Shown here piece after piece: positions 1-6,818 of a stretch of DNA of 10,130 bases. The translations under genes were made by a program, and so were the position numbers. This stretch comes from Chrysochromulina parva (lineage: Eukaryota; Haptophyta; Prymnesiales; Chrysochromulinaceae), in NCBI GenBank assembly GCA_002887195.1, contig PJAB01002172.1, positions 1-10,130 of the forward strand, written 5' to 3'. Every line of letters begins with the position of its first letter. Within the stretch, counting starts at the first letter, position 1. A model generated the notes under the pieces. That model worked only from the letters and a program-made list of their open reading frames with translations. It made no database searches and was not told the DNA's origin.

Positions 1-1
1 A

Positions 2-1388
2 GAGCGGATCCAGCCCAACTTTGGCAACGCGGGCTCCGTCAACTCGCTCCTCGGGCGCGTCAAGTCGGCGGTGGCCGCGCGCGGAGATGCGCGCGAGATT
101 ATCCTCGCCGATCTGGGGCTGGATGAGAACGCGGCGGGCGGCAGCGCCAAGACTGAGGCCCTCCTTGCCGAGGTCGAGGCCGAGATGAGCGAGCTGTTTA
201 AGGCGGAGCATCTACGCGCTCACTTTGACGACCTGGCCGCGAGGCTCACGACCCTCGAAAAGGATGGCGAGATTGATGCGTCTCGTCCCGCCGACAAGGT
301 GGGCTCGTACGTCTTCGTGGGCAACCCGGGCACCGGCAAGACGACGGTCGCCAAGGTGCTCGCCAAGTGGTTACGTGCCAAGGGCGTGCTTGTGTCGGAC
401 GTCGTTGGAGAGGAGTCGGCGCTCAACTTGCAGGGCGAGTACCTCGGCCAGACCAAGGAGAAGGTCAACAAGCTCATGGCGTCGGCCATCGGGGGGCTCG
501 TCTTCATTGATGAGGCGTACAATCTCGGCGGCTCGGGCGGCCGGCGCGTCTCACTCTATGCGCAGGAGGCGGTGGACCAGCTCACGTACTGCATGACGGA
601 GGACACACATAAGGGGCGTACAATCGTGGTACTCGCCGGCTACGAGCGCGAGATGAATGAGATGCTTGCGAGCGCCAACCCGGGCTTCCGCTCGCGCTTC
701 AAGCAGCGCATCGTGATGCCTGATTGGGACGCTGCCGATGTGGTCGAGTACCTTCGGCGGCGGTGCTCCAAGAAGGGCATCGTGCTCGCGGATGCCGCGC
801 AGCGCGTGCTACTCGGTGGCATAGACGATGTGCGCGAGCGGCTTCTGATTGCCGCCGATTGCCACGTACGGCCTCTGATGGCCTCTGATTGCATCTCATT
901 GACACGCACTGCCTCTCGTGGTCACTGATTGGCTCCCTCATCAGGTGCGCAAGCGGCCCGGCTGGGCGAATGCGCGCGACGCGGAGAGGCTGTACGATGA
1001 GCTCGAGGGCTTGCGGGCTGTGCGGCGCGCCTCGGCTAGAGATGAAGAGGAGCGGCCGACCTTTACCGAGCAGGACGCGATCTCGGCGCTGCTCGCCTTC
1101 GACAAGCTGCGCCCACCCGCCTAATCATGGCAACAAGCGCTTACTTCCACCTAATCCGCTCCTTGTCGACGCCGAGGGCGAGGAATTGGGCCTCTAGATG
1201 ATCGCCAGCCCGAGCCGCCAAAGCGCGAGCTGGAGGTGGAGAAGGAGGAGGAGCGCATCCGTGAGGTCATCCAGGGCGGCGACGACGACAGCGACAAGGG
1301 GCCCATGGCCGTTGTGCCTGCGCTGGCCGAGGCGTGTGTGGAGCTGGGGTTCGCTTGTAGTGTGCTCCACAGACTTAAGGGATGTTAA
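2..1388 (+). CDS. Tandem AAA+ ATPase, CbbX/SpoVK type (5' partial, spliced)
   Basis: The reading frame is open at the left edge. The first residues (PNFGNAGSVNSLLGRV, about 14..61) look like the C-terminal lid helix of a preceding AAA+ module, so the protein carries at least two in tandem. The second module has Walker A GNPGTGKTT (320..346), Walker B VFIDEA (500..517), the AGYEREM sensor-1 strand, and the arginine-finger block NPGFRSRF (about 677..700). Its own lid, RPGWANARDAERLY, lies in another frame after an intron at 830..944. Exon 2 (945 to about 1110-1121) closes at TAA 1122 unless spliced again. A Glu/Lys-rich frame from about 1197 to TAA 1386..1388 (containing KRELEVEKEEERIREV) looks like the C-terminal tail. 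Proteins of this class are ATP-driven remodellers. CbbX activates Rubisco, but multi-module relatives in algae have no known substrate and this is not claimed to be CbbX. The AAA+ call is firm; the last exon is tentative. Confidence 0.85.
830..944 (+). other. Intron 1 of the AAA+ gene (GT-AG, 115 nt, phase 0)
   Basis: The Walker-containing frame runs through GAT at 827..829 and, if unspliced, reaches a stop at 926..928. The conserved lid motif RPGWANARD resumes in a different frame from 945. Removing 830..944 (GTGCGC...CATCAG) joins LLGGIDD to VRKRPGWAN with no lost or changed residue. The length of 115 nt accounts exactly for the frame change. CTGAT at 925..929, about 17 nt before the acceptor, is a plausible branch site. 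The donor sequence GTGCGC is repeated as the first six bases of exon 2. Confidence 0.85.
841..940 (+). repeat. Degenerate 10-bp tandem repeat filling intron 1
   Basis: Read in steps of ten from 841, the intron is a row of units close to GCCTCTGATT. Unit 881..890 is exact. Those at 841 and 871 match 9 of 10. Those at 851, 891 and 921 match 8 of 10, and 911 matches 7 of 10. Units at 861, 901 and 931 match only 4 or 5 of 10. The phase is kept throughout without indels. Flanking coding sequence does not show the unit. Confidence 0.75.
1111..1208 (+). other. Probable second intron of the AAA+ gene, borders unresolved
   Basis: The exon 2 frame stops at TAA 1122..1124 and again at TAA 1152..1154, then is open from 1155. 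From about 1197 to 1385 the same frame has strongly coding-like composition. No GT dinucleotide exists between 1022 and 1124, so a normal donor is absent. GC-AG options that keep the frame are 1111..1197 (acceptor CCTCTAG) and 1119..1208 (acceptor CGCCAG). Alternatively the protein ends at 1124 and the downstream frame is a relic, or the assembly carries an indel: another frame reads DAEGEELGL up to 1194, directly before the acidic tail. The stretch includes CTAAT at 1121..1125 and 1151..1155, possible branch sites. Confidence 0.4.
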
Positions 1389-1420
1389 TTGTTATGATAA
1401 CTTAAGGGAAGTTATGATAA
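1373..1420 (+). repeat. AT-rich imperfect direct repeat between AAA+ gene and kinase gene
   Basis: ACTTAAGGGATGTTA (1373..1387) recurs as ACTTAAGGGAAGTTA (1400..1414), 14 of 15 bases. GTTATGATAA occurs exactly at 1391..1400 and 1411..1420. The stretch stands out as AT-rich in GC-rich surroundings. It overlaps the proposed stop of the AAA+ gene (1386..1388) and lies 70 to 115 bp before the kinase start. It may belong to the 3' end of one gene or the promoter of the next; no canonical TATA box or polyadenylation signal is evident. Confidence 0.6.
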
Positions 1421-1489
1421 AACAGCCTGCCGACACGAATAATCTCACGGCATAAAACTTGCCAAACTTGGAAAGCTGGTCCACCGCAA

Positions 1490-4000
1490 ATGGTCCATTC
1501 GCTCGTCCACTCACAGCTCGACGGACGCAAACACGGCATGGGGAGTGGTCCAAGCTCCTCTGCGGCGCCATCGCGCCGAGCGGATGAGGCGCCGAAGTCC
1601 TCATCGGACGTTGCAAAGCTGATGAGCACGACCAATGTCGGAGCTTGTACTGCTGCCCACCGTCGGGTATCGACCACAAAGCGGCTTCCCATCGACCGTC
1701 GAGCAGCCGTCAGTTCTGAGCGCAGAGGCGACTCCAACGCCGAAATGCTTACGCTCACACCCAAACCAGCAGACATTTCCTGCTCGCTGCTCGCTGCAAT
1801 TCGCTCACACGCACTCTTCGAACACCTCGAGCAGTCGCTACTGGAGCGCTGCATCGACGCAATGACTGAGCAGGTGGTCGTGGCAGGCCAGGTGGTGATT
1901 GCACAGGGCGACCAGGGTGATCATTTTTACACCGTGCACTCGGGCATCTTCGAGGCCTTCGACGCGGTCAAGTGCACCGTGCTGCAGACGTTAGGCTGCC
2001 CGTCAAGCGAGCTCCGGTCGGCGGGGCATGCAGAGCCATCGCGGTGCTTTGGCGAGCTCGCTCTCATGTATGATGCCCCACGTGCGTGCTCGGTGCGCGC
2101 GCTCACTGACGGCGTTCTATTTGTGCTGGAGCGGCGCGCCTTCCGTCTTCTGGTGATGGAGCACAATTCGAATCAGAAGCACGGCCTCGAGCGCCACCTC
2201 GCAACGGTGCCCATACTGCGAGAGTTGCAGCCGAAGCAGCTCTCTATGCTTGCGGAGGCGCTCGAGGTGGGTAACACCTTTTCCGACGGCGAGTACATCC
2301 TCGAGGTCGGCGCGACCGCCGATGCACTCTTCCTGCTCCTGGCTGGCGAGGTGGTGTGCCATCGTGAGGGCGGAGATAAGGAGCTGCTACGGCTGCGGCC
2401 AGGCGCGTTCTTTGGCGAATCGGCGCTCAGCGGCGTGGAGGCGAAGCGGCTCGCCAACGTGGTCGCCGTCGGCGAGGTGCGCGTGGCCAAGCTCAAAACC
2501 AAAGACTTAAAGCAGATGGTGGGCTCGTCCGGAGTGGATGTACTTCTCCAGCGCAACTTCAACCGCAAGGTCCTCGACAGTGTGGAGATGCTCGCGTTGC
2601 TCGATGAGGGCGAAAAGGAGTACCTACTAGACGCGCTGCAGGACGTGAGCTTCGAAGCTGGCCACACCGTGATCGAGCAGGGCATGGTCGGCACCGACCT
2701 TTTTATCATCAAATCGGGGTCCGTCCAGGTGCTTCAGGCCAATGGTGTGGGCGGCGCGAGCGGTGAACGCAAGCTCATCAACACCCTCTCGTCGGGTACG
2801 TACTTTGGCGAGCGCGCGCTGCTCATGGCTGAGCCATGCATCGCCTCCGTCGTGACTGCCGAGGCGACAAAGCTCATGACGCTAAATAAGGAGGCCTTTG
2901 AGCGTGTACTAGGCCCGCTGCAGGAACTACTCACGCGCCGAGTCAAGGAGCGCGAGGCTCAGGCCAAGCGGCGGACGTGCTCGCCAATGGAGTTCAACGA
3001 GCTACATCCGCTCGCGGTGCTCGGAGAGGGTTCCTTCGGGCGGGTGCGACTCGTGAAGCACCCGTCGCCACCGCCGACTGGCAGGCCATTTGCCCTCAAG
3101 AGCATGCACAAAGGGCTGCTGCTCAAGCTCCGGCAGGTGGAGCACGTGATCAACGAGAAGCGTGTCCTCGCGAGCTGCAACCACCCGTTCATCCTGCGCC
3201 TCGAGGCGGTCTTCGTGACACCTGGCCAGGTGCACATGCTCCTCGAGGTTGCGCTTGGGGGCGAGCTTTTCACACTGCTCCGCCAGAACGGTCGGCTCGA
3301 TGCACACCAGGCATTACTGTACACGGCGATGGTGACGAGCGCCTTCAGTTACCTGCATGCGCGCCAGATCGCTCACCGCGACCTCAAGCCCGAGAACCTG
3401 CTCTTCGACGCTCAAGGGTACTTGAAACTCGTCGACTTCGGCTTTGCAAAGGTGATCAAGGATCGCACGTGGACGCTGTGTGGCACGCCCGAGTACCTTG
3501 CGCCCGAGATTCTCTCCAACCAGGGCCACAGTTGGGCGGTGGACTGGTGGACGCTCGGCATTTTGCTGTACGAGATGCTCGTGGGCGAGCCGCCCTTTGT
3601 CGCAGACACGCCCGTCGAGACGTATAAGAAGATCGTGAGCGGCAAGTACAAGACTCCTTCGGGGTTGCCGCACACGACAAAAGACTTTATGGCGCGCCTG
3701 CTTGCACATTCGCCCGCGCTGCGCCTCGGCTGCACGCGCGGCGGCCCCAAGGAGGTGAGCACGCACCCCTTCTTCGGCAACCTCTCCTTCCAGGGCCTGC
3801 AAGCACGCAAGATCGCTATGCCCTTTGTACCACCGCTCATCGGCCCGCTCGACACGTCCAACTTTGATGAGTATCCAGAGGAGGACGAGAACGCCAATGT
3901 GTGGGCTGCCTACGACGACGCCAATTTTGAGCCGCAGTGGCTAGCAGAGTTTAGCACGGGGACGCTCTTGCTGACAACTGAGAGAGAGGCGGAGATCTGA
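1490..4000 (+). CDS. Cyclic-nucleotide-regulated AGC protein kinase (PKG-like order, PKA-like features)
   Basis: One uninterrupted 836-residue frame. Three cyclic-nucleotide-binding domains lie at about 98-222, 238-345 and 358-480. Their phosphate-binding cassettes start FGELAL (187), FGESAL (308) and FGERAL (439). The catalytic domain spans about 502-765: GEGSFGRV (512-519), Lys537 in FALK, HRDLKPEN (629-636), DFG (649-651), activation loop TWTLCGTPE with Thr662, and APE (671-673). An AGC-type tail with FDEY ends the protein. This is an active-looking Ser/Thr kinase gated in cis by a cyclic nucleotide or similar ligand. Before the first pocket are RRVS (58-61) and RRAAV (70-74), the latter a classic pseudosubstrate form. 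The start is uncertain: Met17 (1538) has a better context (GGCATGG) and exposes MGSGPS, a myristoylation-like N-terminus. Cassette 1 has Arg198-Ala199, cassette 2 Arg320-Leu321, and cassette 3 has Cys450 where Arg is expected. Confidence 0.93.
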   Translation: MVHSLVHSQLDGRKHGMGSGPSSSAAPSRRADEAPKSSSDVAKLMSTTNVGACTAAHRRVSTTKRLPIDRRAAVSSERRGDSNAEMLTLTPKPADISCSLLAAIRSHALFEHLEQSLLERCIDAMTEQVVVAGQVVIAQGDQGDHFYTVHSGIFEAFDAVKCTVLQTLGCPSSELRSAGHAEPSRCFGELALMYDAPRACSVRALTDGVLFVLERRAFRLLVMEHNSNQKHGLERHLATVPILRELQPKQLSMLAEALEVGNTFSDGEYILEVGATADALFLLLAGEVVCHREGGDKELLRLRPGAFFGESALSGVEAKRLANVVAVGEVRVAKLKTKDLKQMVGSSGVDVLLQRNFNRKVLDSVEMLALLDEGEKEYLLDALQDVSFEAGHTVIEQGMVGTDLFIIKSGSVQVLQANGVGGASGERKLINTLSSGTYFGERALLMAEPCIASVVTAEATKLMTLNKEAFERVLGPLQELLTRRVKEREAQAKRRTCSPMEFNELHPLAVLGEGSFGRVRLVKHPSPPPTGRPFALKSMHKGLLLKLRQVEHVINEKRVLASCNHPFILRLEAVFVTPGQVHMLLEVALGGELFTLLRQNGRLDAHQALLYTAMVTSAFSYLHARQIAHRDLKPENLLFDAQGYLKLVDFGFAKVIKDRTWTLCGTPEYLAPEILSNQGHSWAVDWWTLGILLYEMLVGEPPFVADTPVETYKKIVSGKYKTPSGLPHTTKDFMARLLAHSPALRLGCTRGGPKEVSTHPFFGNLSFQGLQARKIAMPFVPPLIGPLDTSNFDEYPEEDENANVWAAYDDANFEPQWLAEFSTGTLLLTTEREAEI

Positions 4001-4309
4001 TAGGGCAACATCGTGTGAGTGATGTGGGCTGTCTACTACTGTAGGCACCCTGCGATGCTAACCTGCGAGGTGTTACGAGGGTGACGTGTCTGAGCGAGAA
4101 TGAGTGCATGGCATGAGTGATACATGTACCTTGGCGCGTCCAGTTAACGAGTCTGCAATGGGTTTGTTGATTCGGGATTACTTCACCCCACGTTTGCAAA
4201 ATCAATTCACAACGGATTCACAGCCAATGTTTAGAATTCGACACCCAAGACACCGGACTCACAGTAGTGTGGTTTCGTTCGCGCTGGACCATTCACAAAC
4301 TTTGGAGTC
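4001..4309 (+). other. Intergenic region between kinase and ankyrin/J-domain genes
   Basis: No coding frame with convincing composition is seen. The last 30 bases before the next start hold GCTGGACCA (4283..4291) and CAAACTTTGG (4296..4305). Near-copies, GCTGGTCCA and CCAAACTTGG, occur in reverse order just before the kinase start (1475..1483 and 1462..1471). These could be shared 5'-UTR or core-promoter elements, or chance. No TATA box or recognisable polyadenylation signal was found. Confidence 0.5.
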
Positions 4310-5953
4310 ATGCCGCCATTGCAAGTGCTCGAGCCCAAGCTGCCCGAGTTCGAGAAGCCTCAGAGGCCTGGGAAAAGCGGGACCTCCGAACCCAACTCTG
4401 CGAGCGACACACGTGCCCTCAATGTAATCACTCACTTTATGAAGGGCGACAATGAGCGGCACCTTGGCCTCAAGATCAAGCTTCCGGACAGCGTTGACGA
4501 TCGCAGTGTCAAGGAGGCGATCGTCGACCCTTTTGTCGCCCAGTACGACAAAAAGTTCACAAAATATCCGGCGAGTGCCTTTCGTCCCTTTTTGCATATC
4601 AAGGTACTCGTGTGGAGCGGTCCGCGGCCTTGCGCGGCCGATGTGTTCCGAGACAAGGACCGGGACGGTGTGGAAGATATCCAGGAGGCGGAGAAGCCCA
4701 TCTACGCTCTACTCGACGTCGAGCAGCCCGTCTCCGTGCTGCGTAAGCGCGCGCACAACAAGCTGCGACCGACAGTTGAGGTGGAGCTGGTGGCAGCGGA
4801 GTCTACGGCAATCGTGCTGCGAAGCTTCCCGACGACGACGCTTCTGGCGCCCGGCGAGCAGCTGCTCACGATGCTCACAGACATCGATTGCGAGCCCGAC
4901 GAGATGCACGCACTTGTGGACGCGGCGATTGCGGGCGGCGAGCTCGCCTACCTTGGCCTGACGAGCGCGCGCGATCGCGACGGTCGGAACGCGCTGCACC
5001 TGGCCGTAACGCGCGGCGACCTGACGCTTTGCCGCAAGCTCCTGCGTCGGCGGCAGGATGTGCACGCAATGGACAGCAACCGCGACACTGCGCTGCACGT
5101 GGCGTGCTTGGCGGGCCGCCAACTGATCGTCGCCGATCTGGTCCAGCTCGGTGCCCACATCCACGAGAAGAATCGTGACCTCATGTCACCGCTTCAGCTC
5201 TCAGTGGTGGACGAAGCGCACGGCAACGGCGAGGTCGTGCGGATGCTCGTGGAGGCGGGCTGCGACATCGACGCCAAGTGCTGGGACATCACGCCGCTCA
5301 TGGCGGCGGCCTCTGCAGGCCACGTCTGGGCGCTCGAGGTGCTGCTGGAGCTGGGTGCGGACACGATGGTCCGCAATGGGTATGAGATGATGGCGCTGGA
5401 CTACGCGCGCTGCCAGGACACAGCCGAGTTGATCCATGAATGGATGCGCGGCTTCTTGCTGCCGGACGCCGAGATGCTCGAGCGGCAGCAAGCGAGCCGC
5501 AATGCGCGCAAGCGCAACGCGACGAACCCCCCGGCTATGAGCCACGAGACCGAGCACAAGGGACCGCGATTGTACCAGGCGACGCGTGTGATGTCGCTGG
5601 AGGCGGCCTTCGAAGCACTCGAATTGCCCACAGAGTGGCTTGCGGGCTTCCGTGCGAGCGGCGAGCACTTTGGCGCCATGCGGCGCAAGTGGCGCCAGAT
5701 TGTCCTTGTGCACCACCCTGATCGTCTGCCCGCCACTTTAACGGCCGCGGCGCAGCAGGAGCATACAGCCATCTTCACCCGCGCAATGGGCGCGTTCGAA
5801 GCACTCGACACCTTCTATGCGAGGCGGCATGCGCCCGATACGACGCCCCATTTGGCGGACGAGTGGGCGGCGGCACCCACTGGCGAGGCATCCGCCACAC
5901 GCTCTGCCAAGGCGCGCGAGGATGCCGCCACGCGCAGCGGCGGCGGCAGCAGC

Positions 5954-6000
<47 letters not shown>

Positions 6001-6532
6001 GGCCACCGCCGCTTCCGCCGCCACCACCACAACTGCCGCCGCCGCCGCCACCACCACCACCATCGCCGCCACTGACGCCGCCACTGACACCGCCACTGAT
6101 GCCGCCGCCGCCGGCGGAAGCGATAGCGGCGACGGCACCGCGTCAGCGGCGCCGCCGCCGGTCTCTACCGAGCGCAAGTTTGCCACAAAAGATAAGGCCC
6201 CAATGGAGATCGAGGTCACTCTGGAGGCAACCACGCGTGCCGCACGGCCGCTGCTCTTCAAGCGGCGCGTGCGCATTGTCGGGCTGGTAGCGAAGCCCGA
6301 ACACAATGGCAAGCTCGGTCGGGCCAAGATCTTCGATCGCTGCGCCAATCGGTATGGTGTTGAGCTCGAGGACGGCAGCGGCACCCTCAAGGTGAAGGAG
6401 GTGAATCTTGAGCTGGCGGAGGATGCGGAAGGGGAAGCAGAGGTCCCCGCCCTCAAGCCCGCGTACCCACCGAAACTAGCCCAGCCGATGCCCATCAGCT
6501 GTGACCACTCCAAGCTCCCTGAGCGGCGATGA
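4310..6532 (+). CDS. Ankyrin repeat protein with J-like domain, Ala/Thr tract and SH3/KOW-like C-terminus
   Basis: Intronless 740-residue frame. The N-terminal 45-215 region (LGLKIKLPDS, then PFVAQYDKKF) is unrecognised. It contains a perfectly spaced acidic loop, DKDRDGVEDIQE (115-126), resembling EF-hand or thrombospondin-3 calcium loops. About five ankyrin repeats follow (222-380: GRNALHLAV, DTALHVACLAG, MSPLQLSV, ITPLMAAASAGH, MMALDYA). A region at about 430-510 has a helix, the HPD triad at 469-471 and a following helix, as in DnaJ J-domains that stimulate Hsp70. Residues 544-603 are Ser, Ala and Thr-rich, including 15 consecutive Ala (551-565). The C-terminus (651-703: VRIVGLVAKPEHNGKLGRA, then RYGVELEDG) resembles the small SH3/KOW-like beta-barrels common in algal and protist proteins. 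A co-chaperone or scaffold role is inference; no enzyme motif is seen. There is no signal peptide or membrane segment. Confidence 0.9.
5957..6115 (+). repeat. GCC trinucleotide expansion and derived NCC repeats inside gene 3
   Basis: Thirteen perfect GCC codons run from 5960 to 5998, extended by GCG and GCC, encoding Ala551-Ala565. Degenerate GCC/ACC/TCC/ACT triplets follow. A 12-bp unit GCCGCCACTGAC occurs at 6065..6076 and 6077..6088, with a third copy at 6089..6100 carrying two changes; these encode Ala-Ala-Thr-Asp units. The tract stays in frame and contains no stop on this strand. It is a likely site of length polymorphism by replication slippage. Confidence 0.95.
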
Positions 6533-6818
6533 CAGAGACGTCGGTCAAGTTTGGGCCGTGAGAGCTGAAATGGCCTTGGCGCTCGCCGGGGAGGACGACG
6601 CCTGTGCGCTGACCGCTGTGGCTGTGCGCGGTGACTGAGTGTGCGGTCTGAGCGCTCTGTGTGTGTCATGCGTGGGTTCCATCACACGCTGCTGTGACGT
6701 GCGAGGTTCCGAGCACGCTGAGCAGTAGAACGCACGGCAAACCGAGCATCTTGGCGCCAAGCACTTCCATGGAAGCTCCTGCACATGCTCCTGCGGTCCT
6801 GGTTTGCGGTGCGGCCTC

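Noticed and set aside
841..940. CRISPR-like array suggested by the regular short repeats
   Set aside because: The units are 10 bp with no spacers, degenerate, and lie inside a spliced eukaryotic intron.
889..1197. Plus-strand 102-codon frame across intron 1 and exon 2 as a separate gene
   Set aside because: The conserved lid motif RPGWANARD is in another frame over the same bases; this frame is a shadow except for its last few codons, which are discussed under the second junction.
5815..6669. Long minus-strand open frame (284 codons) opposite the 3' part of gene 3
   Set aside because: It is produced by the GCC expansion and GC-rich codons of the plus-strand gene, has an Ala/Val/Ser composition typical of antisense frames, and no domain.
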